From contig WLID01000011.1 of assembly GCA_009702325.1 (NCBI GenBank), positions 1 through 44,208 on the forward strand: a stretch of 44,208 bases of DNA, given 5' to 3'. Of the stretch, positions 1-8,289 are shown piece by piece. Source of the stretch: Actinomycetota bacterium. Lineage in GTDB: Bacteria; Actinomycetota; Thermoleophilia; Gaiellales; Gaiellaceae. The translations under genes and the position numbers were made by a program. Every line of letters begins with the position of its first letter. Within the stretch, counting starts at the first letter, position 1. The notes beneath the pieces are model-generated. The model saw only the letters and a list, made by a program, of their open reading frames with translations. It had not been told where the DNA came from and did not search any database.

Positions 1-37
1 CGCGGCGCGCCGCGAGAGCCCCAAGCGCACAGATGCC

Positions 38-1390
38 CTAAACGACGAACTCGTCGGCGATCGAGAGAGCGTCGTCGAGGATCGCGATGCCCTCGTCGAG
101 CTCTTCGCGCGTGATGTTCAACGGCGGGCACACCATGACAACGTTCCAGTGGCTCATCAGGTAAAGCCCCTTCGACAGCGCGTGCTTTGCCATCGTGACG
201 ACGGGCTTCGCGGCCTCGCCGCCCCCGTTGAATGGGACGAGCGGCTCGCGCGTCTCGCGGTTCTTGACAAGCTCAAGACCCCAGAAGCAGCCGAGTCCGC
301 GGACCTCACCGATCGACGGATGCTTCTCGGCGAGCTTCGCCAGCTCGACCTTGAACACCTCGCCCATCGCTGCGGCGTTCTCGACGATCCCTTCCTCCTG
401 GAACGCCTCGATCGATGCGACTGCAGACGCACACGCGAGCGGATGCCCGGAGTACGTGAGCCCGCCCGCGAAGAACTGGGAGCGCACCCACTCGGCGATC
501 GGCTCGCGCACGACCATCGCGCCAAGCGGGACATACCCTGAGTTGATGCCCTTCGCGACGGTAAGGATGTCGGGCACGACGTCGTAGTTGTCGACCGCAA
601 ACCATTTGCCCGTGCGGCCGAAGCCAGCCATCACCTCGTCGGCGATCAGCAGGATGCCGTACTTGTCGCAAACCTCACGGATCGACTGGAGGTAGCCGGG
701 AGGGGGCGGGATGATGCCGTTCGTCCCGGTAACCGTCTCGAGGATCACTGCGGCGACCGTGTGTGCACCCTCGTACTGCAGAAGCTCTTCCAGGTGCGGC
801 CCACCCGAGCACACCGGGCACGGATCGGGGTGTCCCGCCGGGCAGCGGTAGGTGTACGGGTCAAGCATCCGCACAACGCCAGGGATGCCGGGCTCTGCGG
901 GCCAGCGGCGTGGGTCGCCCGTGAGTGTGATCGCTCCGGCGGTCGCGCCGTGGTAGCTGCGGTAGCGAGCGATCACCTTGTGGCGGCCCGTGTACCAGCG
1001 CGCCAGCTTGATCGCGTTCTCGTTTGCCTCGGCGCCGCCGTTCGTGAAGAACGACATGGAGAGATCGCCCGGGGTGACTTCGGAAAGGAGCTTGCCGAGG
1101 CGGGAGCGCGATTCGGTCGCCATCGGCGGGCCGATCGTGCAGAGCTGCTCTGCCTGGCGCTTGATCGCGTCGACGACCTTGGGGTGGCCGTAACCGATCG
1201 AAACGTTTACGAGCTGCGATGCGAAGTCGAGGTAGCGCTTGCCGTCGTAATCCCAGAAGTAGCGGCCTTCTGCACCCGCTACAGCGATGGGGTTGATCGC
1301 GTCCTGCACCGACCAGGAGTAGAGGACGTGTCGTTTCGCGTCCTCAACAATCTGGCGGCCCAACTCTGAGTTCGTCTCGATAGTGGCCAT
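38..1390 (-). CDS. Class III omega-aminotransferase, probable beta-alanine:pyruvate type
   Basis: A 450-residue PLP enzyme of aminotransferase class III. The PLP Schiff-base lysine is K280 in TVAKGINSGYVPLG, and D251 of DEVMAGFGRTG should hold the pyridine nitrogen. NGGAEANENAIK near 117-128 is the phosphate-binding segment. The length is normal for the family. The start MATIETNS was chosen because the 10 residues before it are unlike the family. A cysteine-rich insert (C183, C191, C194 in YRCPAGHPDPCPVC) could bind a metal. The family moves an omega-amino group from beta-alanine, GABA, taurine or similar to pyruvate or 2-oxoglutarate. Beside dihydropyrimidinase, amidohydrolase and semialdehyde dehydrogenase genes, the likely job is beta-alanine to malonate semialdehyde. 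The substrate is inferred from context only; taurine or GABA is possible. It lies 36 bases after the GNAT gene and is probably cotranscribed with it. Confidence 0.85.
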   Translation of the reverse strand: MATIETNSELGRQIVEDAKRHVLYSWSVQDAINPIAVAGAEGRYFWDYDGKRYLDFASQLVNVSIGYGHPKVVDAIKRQAEQLCTIGPPMATESRSRLGKLLSEVTPGDLSMSFFTNGGAEANENAIKLARWYTGRHKVIARYRSYHGATAGAITLTGDPRRWPAEPGIPGVVRMLDPYTYRCPAGHPDPCPVCSGGPHLEELLQYEGAHTVAAVILETVTGTNGIIPPPPGYLQSIREVCDKYGILLIADEVMAGFGRTGKWFAVDNYDVVPDILTVAKGINSGYVPLGAMVVREPIAEWVRSQFFAGGLTYSGHPLACASAVASIEAFQEEGIVENAAAMGEVFKVELAKLAEKHPSIGEVRGLGCFWGLELVKNRETREPLVPFNGGGEAAKPVVTMAKHALSKGLYLMSHWNVVMVCPPLNITREELDEGIAILDDALSIADEFVV

Positions 1391-1426
1391 TTTCCGATAG
1401 TAGCAACCTTTGGCAAGCAAGAGAAC

Positions 1427-2188
1427 CTATAGACGATCAACGATAAGACGCACGGTTCCTTTAGGAGCAAAGCCGAGCCGTTCGAGGATCGGCCCGGACA
1501 TCGGTCCGGCCGCCACGACGAGCCGTGGTGTGCCCCGTCGCACGGCCTCTTCCCACCGCGCCCAGACGAGTGCGGTGTACGCACCGTGACCGCGCGCATC
1601 GGGCAGCGTCGCGCCGCCAAGCAGCAGGCCGCCCTCTGGCGTGAATACGCCCCGCCCAAATGCGACCGGACGGCCGTCGAGGTAGGCGACGAAGTGCTCG
1701 ACCGTCTCATCGTCCTTCAGCCGCTCCCATGCCGCGCCGCCACGACTCACACGCTCGGCGGTCTCCTCAGGGGAGTTGCCGAACGCCTCGCTCTCGAGGG
1801 CGAGGGCAGCGATCAGTTCGTCACGTGAGGTCACACGGCGTACCTCGAGCCCGGATTCTGCTTCGGGCGGGTGGTCGAGTGAGAGCAACGTGAGGTTGGG
1901 TTCGTCGTCGAGTGTGAGTCCCTCGGCGAGCAGTCGCTCTTCAAGGTCGGGAGGCGCAGCCGACGGGCCAACCCACCACGTCACCTTGTCGAGGCCGCGT
2001 TCACGCAGCAGCGTTCGCGCGTCTGCGACCGCCCCCGCTACTTCATCGGGAGTGAGGTTGATCGACCCAATCGCGGCGCTCTTTCCGAAGGTGACGAAAT
2101 CGAACCCTTGACGCTCGACGATCGCGGTCTGCCCGTCGTCAGGGAGCCAACGGCCCGGGTTCTCGGCAATGCGGGTGGGATCTGCCAT
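1427..2188 (-). CDS. GNAT-family N-acetyltransferase, substrate unknown
   Basis: A 253-residue protein whose C-terminal half (about 135-250) has the GNAT fold signature. VEHFVAYLDGRPVAFGRG is beta strands 2-4, GGATLPDARGHGAYTALVWA matches the acetyl-CoA loop (R/Q-x-x-G-x-G/A, here DARGHGAY), and ILERLGFAPKGTVRLIV is the usual final strand. The N-terminal 130 residues are a diverged companion domain, as in two-domain GNATs. The start MADPTRIAEN is the first methionine of the recognisable protein. Sequence upstream in the same frame is antisense to mmsA and has non-protein composition. It diverges from mmsA with about 113 bases between and precedes the aminotransferase on the same strand. The substrate cannot be read from the sequence. 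Confidence 0.7.
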   Translation of the reverse strand: MADPTRIAENPGRWLPDDGQTAIVERQGFDFVTFGKSAAIGSINLTPDEVAGAVADARTLLRERGLDKVTWWVGPSAAPPDLEERLLAEGLTLDDEPNLTLLSLDHPPEAESGLEVRRVTSRDELIAALALESEAFGNSPEETAERVSRGGAAWERLKDDETVEHFVAYLDGRPVAFGRGVFTPEGGLLLGGATLPDARGHGAYTALVWARWEEAVRRGTPRLVVAAGPMSGPILERLGFAPKGTVRLIVDRL

Positions 2189-2301
2189 CGAGTGCAGGCT
2201 AAGCGCTCGGCGCAGCGTTTGCGAGCCACGGACGAATCGCCCCCTGTCGGCGGAGGGCAATCGTCTACGCTCTCGCGGTACCCGCCAGGAGGAACGAGAC
2301 G

Positions 2302-3819
2302 ATGAGCGCAACGCTCGACACGAATACCGCTGTGAAGCCAATCCATCACTGGATCGGCGGCGAGATCTACCAGGGCCAGTCGGGCCGTTCCGGCGCGGTC
2401 TACAACCCAGCGACGGGCCAGCAGACGGGCGAGGTCGCGTTTGCCACGATCGAGGAGATCGATCACGCGGTTCAGACCGCGAAGGCTGCATCTGCAGCCT
2501 GGCGTGCGACGTCTCTCGGGCGGCGCGCCGAGCTGTTCTTCAAGATTCGCGAGCTCTTCCACGCGCACCGTGAAGACATCGCGAAGCTCTTGACGGCCGA
2601 GCACGGCAAGGTGCTCTCCGACGCGATGGGTGAGGTGACGCGCGGGCTTGAGGTGATCGAGTTCTGCTGCGGCCTCCCGACGCTGCTTAAGGGTTCGATG
2701 TCGGAGCAGGTGTCGAATGGGGTCGATGTGTACTCGTTGCGCCAGCCACTTGGCGTCGTCGCGGGCATTACGCCGTTCAACTTCCCGGCGATGGTTCCGA
2801 TGTGGATGTGGGCGCCGGCGCTCGCGACGGGCAACACGTTTGTCTTGAAGCCGTCGGAGAAGGATCCGTCGGCGTCACTTCTCACCGCCGAGCTTCTGAA
2901 GGAGGCTGGGGTTCCCGACGGTGTCTTCAACGTCATTCATGGCGACAAGGTCGCGGTGGATGCGCTGCTTGAGCATCCCGATATTGCGGCCGTGTCGTTT
3001 GTTGGTTCAACTCCGATCGCGAAGTACGTCTATGAGACGGCGACGAGCCGCGGCAAGCGGTGCCAGGCGCTCGGTGGCGCGAAGAATCACATGATCGTGC
3101 TGCCGGACGCCGACATCGACATGGCGGCCGACGCTGCGATCTCCGCGGCCTACGGTTCGGCAGGCGAGCGTTGCATGGCGATCTCGATGGTGGTTGCGGT
3201 GGGTGGTGTGGCCGACGAGCTCGTCACAGCGATCAAGTCGCGGATCCCCGGAGTGAAGGTCGGCAATGGCATGGATCCGACCTCCGAGATGGGGCCGCTT
3301 GTCACGCGTGAGCACCGCGACAAGGTGGCGTCATACGTTGAGCGCGCAGGTGGCGAAGGTGCAACGGTTGTCGTCGATGGTCGTGAGAGTGCACCGGCAG
3401 GGGACGGCTTCTTCCTTGCCCCGTCGCTGATTGACCATGTGAAGCCTGGCATGGCCAACTACGACGACGAGATCTTCGGGCCCGTGCTTGGCGTTACGCG
3501 TGTCGATACGTACGAGCAGGCGGTTGGGCTCGTAAACAGCAACCCGTTTGGAAACGGCGTCGCGATCTTTACGCGCGATGGCGGTGCAGCCCGCCAGTTC
3601 CAGTTCGACATTCTCGCAGGCATGGTCGGGATCAACGTGCCGATTCCGGTGCCGGTCGCCTACTACTCGTTTGGTGGGTGGAAGGCGAGCCTCTTCGGCG
3701 ACCGTCACATCTACGGGCCTGAAGGAATTGACTTCTACACGCGCAGCAAGGTCGTGACGTCAAGGTGGCCTGATCCGGCCACCTCGAAGATCGACCTGGG
3801 CTTCCCGCAGACGCGGTAG
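2302..3819 (+). CDS. mmsA: CoA-acylating (methyl)malonate-semialdehyde dehydrogenase
   Basis: A 505-residue aldehyde dehydrogenase superfamily protein. The nucleophile is C291 in YGSAGERCMAIS, N160 in ITPFNFPAMVP supplies the oxyanion hole, and VLKPSEKDP (182-190) binds NAD. PFNFP, GERCMA and the C-terminal YYSFGGWKASLFGD are typical of the MmsA/IolA subfamily. That subfamily turns malonate semialdehyde into acetyl-CoA and methylmalonate semialdehyde into propionyl-CoA, releasing CO2 and making NADH without the usual glutamate general base. A strong ribosome site (AGGAGG, 11 bases before the ATG) fixes the start. It diverges from the GNAT/aminotransferase pair. The natural feed would be the semialdehyde made by that aminotransferase from beta-alanine or beta-aminoisobutyrate. 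It could also serve valine or inositol breakdown. Confidence 0.92.
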   Translation: MSATLDTNTAVKPIHHWIGGEIYQGQSGRSGAVYNPATGQQTGEVAFATIEEIDHAVQTAKAASAAWRATSLGRRAELFFKIRELFHAHREDIAKLLTAEHGKVLSDAMGEVTRGLEVIEFCCGLPTLLKGSMSEQVSNGVDVYSLRQPLGVVAGITPFNFPAMVPMWMWAPALATGNTFVLKPSEKDPSASLLTAELLKEAGVPDGVFNVIHGDKVAVDALLEHPDIAAVSFVGSTPIAKYVYETATSRGKRCQALGGAKNHMIVLPDADIDMAADAAISAAYGSAGERCMAISMVVAVGGVADELVTAIKSRIPGVKVGNGMDPTSEMGPLVTREHRDKVASYVERAGGEGATVVVDGRESAPAGDGFFLAPSLIDHVKPGMANYDDEIFGPVLGVTRVDTYEQAVGLVNSNPFGNGVAIFTRDGGAARQFQFDILAGMVGINVPIPVPVAYYSFGGWKASLFGDRHIYGPEGIDFYTRSKVVTSRWPDPATSKIDLGFPQTR

Positions 3820-3831
3820 CGGTTCGCTTCG

Positions 3832-4311
3832 TTAGGACGCGTGAAGGAGCGGTGGCGGCTCATCGAAGCCGCCGCCGTTTCCCTCGCCGTCTTCGAGGAG
3901 GCGCGCCAAGCTCCAGATGCGTGGGGTGCCGATCGGCAGCCGGCAGACGGTTGCCGGGACGCCGGATCGTCGTTCGGTGAATGCGTCGCCGCCTTCGGCT
4001 CCGAGGTAGCGGTGGGCGATCGCGCGGCGCGTTTCGCCCACACCACCGATCCGGAGCTCGGCTTCGCCGCGAAATTCGACACCGCGGAATGGCGCGACCG
4101 TTTCGAACACGACGAGCGCGCAGCGAGGGTCGCGACCAAGGTGCTTGAGTTTCACATCACCCTTGGCGATTACGACCTCGACTGCGTCTTCCGTGAATCC
4201 GAACCAGACGGGTGATGCGAGCGGCGTCCCGTCGGCACGGAGCGTTGTGAGCACCGCCGGTGACGGGGCCATCAGAAGGTCGCGCAGGTCTGTGAGGGTG
4301 AGGTTGCTCAT
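3832..4311 (-). CDS. PPOX-class flavin/F420-binding split-barrel protein
   Basis: A 159-residue protein of the pyridoxamine-5'-phosphate-oxidase-like split beta-barrel superfamily. AVLTTLRADGTPLASPVWFGF near 19-39 is the classic first hairpin, followed by VIAKGDVKLKHLGRDPRCALVV, which contacts the cofactor phosphate in relatives, and then a glycine-rich barrel strand. Actinobacterial members of this class often bind F420 or FMN and act as reductases or flavin chaperones. Which cofactor is used here cannot be told. The start MSNLTLTDL was chosen because the 29 residues upstream are arginine-rich and unlike the family. It is convergent with mmsA, with 12 bases between the stops. It diverges from the SDR at 4464. 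Confidence 0.75.
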   Translation of the reverse strand: MSNLTLTDLRDLLMAPSPAVLTTLRADGTPLASPVWFGFTEDAVEVVIAKGDVKLKHLGRDPRCALVVFETVAPFRGVEFRGEAELRIGGVGETRRAIAHRYLGAEGGDAFTERRSGVPATVCRLPIGTPRIWSLARLLEDGEGNGGGFDEPPPLLHAS

Positions 4312-4463
4312 CGGTGTCTTCCGTCGCGAGTCGCCCGCTGCCGTTTCTCGGCGCTGAGCAAGACTGCGCACGGTACCGTGACTACCGGATCGGCTCACCG
4401 GGGGATTTAGAGTCGACGGAGGCCGCGGGCCGTCAGTCAGCGAGAGCAGGAGTCACACCGAGG

Positions 4464-5333
4464 ATGAAGATCATCGTCGCAGGAGGAGCTGGGTACGTCG
4501 GGCGCGCCCTCGTAGGGTCGCTCGTTGGAGACGGCCATGAGGTTGTTGTGCTGAGCCGCCGTCCCGAGACGGTGCGGGAGCTTCCCGCTCGCGTTGCGCC
4601 ATGGGATTCGGCGTTCTCTGAGGTGGATGGTGCGGGGGCCGTTGTCAACCTCGCTGGTGTGTCGATCGGTGGGCCACTCTGGACGCGTCGTCGCAAGGAG
4701 GCGATTCTTGCGAGCCGTGTGGACACGACCCACAAGCTCGCTGAAGCGATTCGTGCCGCGCGCCGCCCGCCGGAGGTGCTCGTGTCGGCTTCTGGGATCG
4801 ACTTTGCGGGGGCCGCTGGCGACACCATCGTTGACGAGATGACACCGTATGGCGCGACGTTCCTTGCTCGGGTCTGTCGCGCCTGGGAGGCTGCTGCGAC
4901 TGAGGCGCCTGTTCGGAACGTTCAGGTGCGCACCGCGCTTGTTGTTGGGCCGGCGGCGCATGCGATCTCGCTGATGGCGCTGCCGTTCCGGCTCTTTGCC
5001 GGTGGGCCGCTTGGGAGCGGCAAGCAGTGGTTCCCGTGGGTTGACGTTGACGATCTCGTTCGTGTCTACCGTGCGGCGATCGACGATGTGTCGCTGCAGG
5101 GCCCTGTGCATGCGGTTTCGCCGGGGCTGCTCCGGCAGCGTGACGCGGCGAAGGTCTTCGGCCGTGTGCTTCACCGACCATCCGTTTTGCCTGCACCTGC
5201 GTTTGCCCTCCGGGCGCTTCTCGGAGAGCAGGCCGATCTGCTGCTGCATGGCCAACGAGCGATCACCGTCAAGCTTGATGACAGCCTGTTTCGTGTGCGC
5301 GACCTCAGCGTTTCGCTCGCTCGCGCGCTGTAG
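4464..5333 (+). CDS. TIGR01777-type SDR epimerase-like protein (YfcH family)
   Basis: A 289-residue extended short-chain dehydrogenase. It opens with a Rossmann loop (MKIIVAGGAGYVGRALVGSL) and has VNLAGVSIGG and RVDTTHKLAEAI typical of the TIGR01777/YfcH family. FPWVDVDDLVRVYRAAI and a small C-terminal DUF1731-like tail (PAPAFALRALLGEQADLLLHGQRA) complete the pattern. Family members are NAD(P)-binding and mostly of unknown substrate. The start is the ATG after GAGGATG; earlier in-frame sequence has no recognisable protein character. It diverges from the PPOX gene and is followed by a convergent terminator before dihydropyrimidinase. A role in pyrimidine breakdown is not supported. Confidence 0.8.
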   Translation: MKIIVAGGAGYVGRALVGSLVGDGHEVVVLSRRPETVRELPARVAPWDSAFSEVDGAGAVVNLAGVSIGGPLWTRRRKEAILASRVDTTHKLAEAIRAARRPPEVLVSASGIDFAGAAGDTIVDEMTPYGATFLARVCRAWEAAATEAPVRNVQVRTALVVGPAAHAISLMALPFRLFAGGPLGSGKQWFPWVDVDDLVRVYRAAIDDVSLQGPVHAVSPGLLRQRDAAKVFGRVLHRPSVLPAPAFALRALLGEQADLLLHGQRAITVKLDDSLFRVRDLSVSLARAL

Positions 5334-5514
5334 TCGGTCTTTCCGAAATCCTTACGCCTGCGTTACGCGACCGTTGCAGGCGGTCTTGAGACTCTTGGCA
5401 TGACCGGATGCCACCTTGTCTCCTCGGTTCGACCGAGCGTACGCCGCCCTCTCTCCCTCTCGGCGTTTGCTGTGGCGGCCGGTCAGCTCAGCCACACGTA
5501 GTTCCTCCCTCCCG

Positions 5515-5550
5515 TGGGGTGTCCGGGCGCGCCCTCGCCTGGGCGCCCCA
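5515..5550. terminator. Long GC-rich hairpin between convergent genes
   Basis: A 15-base-pair stem, including four G-T pairs, closes a 6-base loop. The left arm begins TGGGGTGTCC and the right arm ends GGGCGCCCCA. It sits between the ends of the SDR (5333) and dihydropyrimidinase (5574), so it could end transcription from both sides. The flanking T-runs are weak (CGTTCTCGTT on the right). The rest of 5334-5573 shows no gene. Confidence 0.5.
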
Positions 5551-5573
5551 CGTTCTCGTTCGGGAGGTGCCGG

Positions 5574-6968
5574 TTAGCGGTGGAGCTGGTTGCCGAACGT
5601 CGCACGCGAGATGAACGTGCCGACGCCGGGTGTGGCGACGAACGTGTCGTTCTCGACGAGGACGTTTCCGCGCAGCAGAACCGTGTCGGGCGACCCGGTG
5701 ACCGTGGTGCCTTCGAAGAGGTTGTAGTCGGTCTTCGAATGCTGCGTTGCCGCCGAGAGCGTGACCTTCTTCTCCGGGTCGAACACGACGATGTCCGCGT
5801 CGGAGCCAACGGTCAGTGTTCCCTTGCGTGGATAGAGCCCGAAGAGCTTCGCTGGGTTTGTGGCGAGGAGCTCGACCATCCGGTTGAGCGTGATCCGGCC
5901 AGTCCGGACGCCAAACTCATGGATCATCTGGAGCCGGTTTTCGATGCCGGGGCCGCCGTTCGGGATCTTCGAAAAGTCGTCGGCGCCGAGCGACTTCTGC
6001 CCGTCCCAGAGGAAGGCGCAGTGGTCGGTTGAGATCGCCGAGAGCACGTCGGTTCGGACGGCATCCCACAGCACGTCCTGGTTTGCCTTGTTGCGTGGCG
6101 GCGGGGTGTACACGAACTTGGCGCCTTCGAAGTTCGGCCGCTCAAGGAACGTGTCGTCGATGAAGAAGTACTGGGTGCAGGTTTCACCCCACACGTTCCA
6201 GCCTTTGTCGCGGGCGAGCGCGATCGGCTCGACCGCCTCTTTGCACGAGACATGCACGACATACAGTGGTGCCCCTGCGACGTGTGCGAGTTGGATCGCG
6301 CGGTTGGTCGCCTCACCTTCGGTTTCAGGCGGCCGGGTGCGCGCGTGGAAGATCGGCGCGGTGTTGCCTGCCGCGAGCGCCTGCTTGACGAGGACGGCGA
6401 TCGCATCGCCGTTCTCCGCATGCACCATCACGAGCGCGCCGGTCTTCGCCGCAACCTCCATCGTTTTGAAGAGGGTCTCGTCGTCGACCATCAAGGCGCC
6501 CTTGTAGGCCATGAAGAGCTTGTAGGAGGTGACGCCTTGCGCCGGGAGCTCCGCGAGTTCGTCAAGCGCGCCCGGCGCTGAAAGGTCGGTGACGGCGATG
6601 TGGTACCCCATGTCGATCGCCTGCTTGCCGGCGGCCTTCTCGCGCCATAGGGCGAGGGCTTCGGCGAATGTCGCACCCTTCGGCTGAATGCAGAAGTCGA
6701 CGTGGCAGGTGGTGCCACCGAAGGCTGCGGCGATCTGTCCCGATTCGACGTCGTCGATCGTCGTCGTGCCTCCGAACGGCATGTCGAGGTGTGTGTGCGG
6801 GTCGATGCAGCCAGGGAGAACGTACTTCCCTCGCGCGTCGATCACCTTGTCGGCGGGCATGTCGAGAGAGGCGCCGATGAGCGTGATGGTCTCGCCTTCG
6901 ATCAGGATGTCGGCGACGTAGTCGTCTGCCGCGGTCACGATCCGGCCGCCCTTGATCAGAACAGACAT
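5574..6968 (-). CDS. hydA: Dihydropyrimidinase (D-hydantoinase)
   Basis: A 464-residue cyclic amidohydrolase that opens 5,6-dihydrouracil or dihydrothymine to the N-carbamoyl-beta-amino acid. The binuclear metal site is complete: H58 and H60 (DPHTHLDMP), the carboxylated lysine K150 (TSYKLFMAYKG), H183 (MVHAENGD), H239 (VVHVSCKEA) and D315 (STDHCAF). Y155 in LFMAYKG is the tyrosine that lines the substrate site in known dihydropyrimidinases. The length is normal. The start is fixed by a strong AGGAGG 8 bases before the ATG. It is on the same strand as the ABC importer, 124 bases after it and behind a hairpin. Allantoinase is unlikely because the carboxylated-lysine region reads like dihydropyrimidinase. 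Confidence 0.95.
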   Translation of the reverse strand: MSVLIKGGRIVTAADDYVADILIEGETITLIGASLDMPADKVIDARGKYVLPGCIDPHTHLDMPFGGTTTIDDVESGQIAAAFGGTTCHVDFCIQPKGATFAEALALWREKAAGKQAIDMGYHIAVTDLSAPGALDELAELPAQGVTSYKLFMAYKGALMVDDETLFKTMEVAAKTGALVMVHAENGDAIAVLVKQALAAGNTAPIFHARTRPPETEGEATNRAIQLAHVAGAPLYVVHVSCKEAVEPIALARDKGWNVWGETCTQYFFIDDTFLERPNFEGAKFVYTPPPRNKANQDVLWDAVRTDVLSAISTDHCAFLWDGQKSLGADDFSKIPNGGPGIENRLQMIHEFGVRTGRITLNRMVELLATNPAKLFGLYPRKGTLTVGSDADIVVFDPEKKVTLSAATQHSKTDYNLFEGTTVTGSPDTVLLRGNVLVENDTFVATPGVGTFISRATFGNQLHR

Positions 6969-7049
6969 TGGGCTCCTCCTCAATCTCGTAGATTCGACTG
7001 CGAACGGTAGATCTGCCTTGCCGTGAGCGAGTGTCGCACGGGAAAGGGT

Positions 7050-7083
7050 GTGGGTGGTGAGGCGCGGTCGCCCCACCACCCAC
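7050..7083 (-). terminator. Hairpin between importer operon and dihydropyrimidinase
   Basis: GTGGGTGGTG pairs perfectly with CACCACCCAC, and inside it GGCG pairs with CGCC across a CGGT loop. On the minus strand it lies 10 bases after the binding-protein stop and is followed by CCCTTTCCC. It may partly end the importer transcript and so lower dihydropyrimidinase read-through, or act as a 3' stabiliser for the binding-protein message. Bases 6969-7049 hold only the dihydropyrimidinase leader. Confidence 0.55.
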
Positions 7084-7092
7084 GGGATGGTG

Positions 7093-8211
7093 CTACTTGC
7101 CGCCGGCGGTGACTGCCACCGCTGCGGGCTTCCAGCTTGCGCCGACCACGTCGGTGCTAGCTGCCTTCAGGTTGGCAACTGCCTTGGCCGCGAGGTCGGT
7201 GCGGTATGCGTCCGACGGGGCCTTCGAGATCACGCCGAACTGCTGCGCGATGCTCGCGGTGCGGGTGAATGCCGCCTTGTCCATGACGCCGACACCGGCT
7301 GCGCCAGCGGGCCAGACGAGCTTGTTGATCTCGTTCATCATCCAGGTCTGGTGACCCTTCGGCAGGGTCGGGCCTTCCTGGAGCGTCATCGAGACGCATT
7401 CGGCCGCATGGTCACGGCAGTAGATCCAGCCCTTCAGCGATGCCTCAATGAACTTCACGGCGATCGCCTGGTTCGCGGCGCTCTTCAGCCACGAGCCGGT
7501 CGAGAACAGGCCGTCTTCAAGCATGCCGGTACCTGCGTCCTGCATCTTGATGACGTTCAGTTCGGCGAGCGTGTAGAGCTTGCCGGTCTTCGGGTTCTTG
7601 GTCTCAAGCACCTGGGCGAGTTCGTTGTAGGTCATCGCCGAGGCCGAGTCGACCTTGCTTTGGAGCAGCAGGTTCATGTCGAACGGCTGCTGCACGATCG
7701 TCACGCCCGAGTTCTTGGCAGGGTTCATGCCTGCCTTCGTGAGGGCTGCGAAGAGCTCGTACTGGTTGCCGCCGAGCCAGTTGGCGACCTTCTTACCCTT
7801 CATCTTCGCGATCGAGTCGATCCCGGAGCTCTTCCACGTGAGCTGGGTCATGCCCGAGCGGGCGAAGACCTGCGACACGTTGACGAGGTCGGTGCCCTTG
7901 TCGCGAGCTGCAAGCAGGCTCGGAAGCCAGTCGACACCGAACTGCGCCTGGCCGGATGCAACGACCTGCTCCGGAATGATGTCCGGGCCACCGTTCTTCA
8001 ACGTGACGTTGAGGCCCGCGTCCTTATAGAAGCCCTTGAGTGACGCGGCGTAGTAGCCGGCGAACTGGGCCTGTGGGACCCACTTCAACTGCAGCGTCAC
8101 GTCGGTGAGCTTCTGCTGCTTTGGCGATGCGCTGGCGCCCCCTCCGAGCACCACCGCAAACGACGCTGCCACCGCGAGGGTGGTGAGCGCCGCGATGTAC
8201 CGCTTCTTCAT
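7093..8211 (-). CDS. NMT1/THI5-like ABC importer substrate-binding protein, probably for a pyrimidine
   Basis: A 372-residue secreted binding protein. The first 30 residues are a signal peptide (MKKRYIAALTTLAVAASFAV, then cleavage near ASA-SP). The mature part starts with LQLKWVPQAQFAGYYAAS and GFYKDAGLNVTLKNGG, the hallmark of the NMT1/THI5 family that binds thiamine-pyrimidine precursors and related rings. PEQVVASGQAQFGVDWLPSL follows. There is no lipobox cysteine, which is unusual for a Gram-positive binding protein. It is the last gene of permease-ATPase-permease-binding protein, 78 bases after the second permease, with GGGGAAG as ribosome site. With dihydropyrimidinase next door, uracil, thymine or a dihydro-pyrimidine is the best guess. 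Riboflavin or hydroxymethylpyrimidine is possible. Confidence 0.85.
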   Translation of the reverse strand: MKKRYIAALTTLAVAASFAVVLGGGASASPKQQKLTDVTLQLKWVPQAQFAGYYAASLKGFYKDAGLNVTLKNGGPDIIPEQVVASGQAQFGVDWLPSLLAARDKGTDLVNVSQVFARSGMTQLTWKSSGIDSIAKMKGKKVANWLGGNQYELFAALTKAGMNPAKNSGVTIVQQPFDMNLLLQSKVDSASAMTYNELAQVLETKNPKTGKLYTLAELNVIKMQDAGTGMLEDGLFSTGSWLKSAANQAIAVKFIEASLKGWIYCRDHAAECVSMTLQEGPTLPKGHQTWMMNEINKLVWPAGAAGVGVMDKAAFTRTASIAQQFGVISKAPSDAYRTDLAAKAVANLKAASTDVVGASWKPAAVAVTAGGK

Positions 8212-8289
8212 GCGACTTCCCCTTTCGTACTGTGGGTCGAGCGAGGAGTGATTCTGACGATCTGAGCGTGCGATTACGAGTCCCCCTTC

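Noticed and set aside
1..37. Palindrome CGCGGCGCGCCGCG at the window edge
   Set aside because: It may be a terminator of the aminotransferase gene but is cut by the window edge and lacks a visible T-run, so it is not called.
761..1369. Open frame antisense to the aminotransferase
   Set aside because: It is a GC-rich shadow with Arg/Ala/Val-heavy text, no recognisable domain and full overlap with a clear enzyme gene.
5408..5614. Small open frame between the SDR and dihydropyrimidinase
   Set aside because: It runs through the terminator hairpin into the end of dihydropyrimidinase and has no ribosome site or domain.
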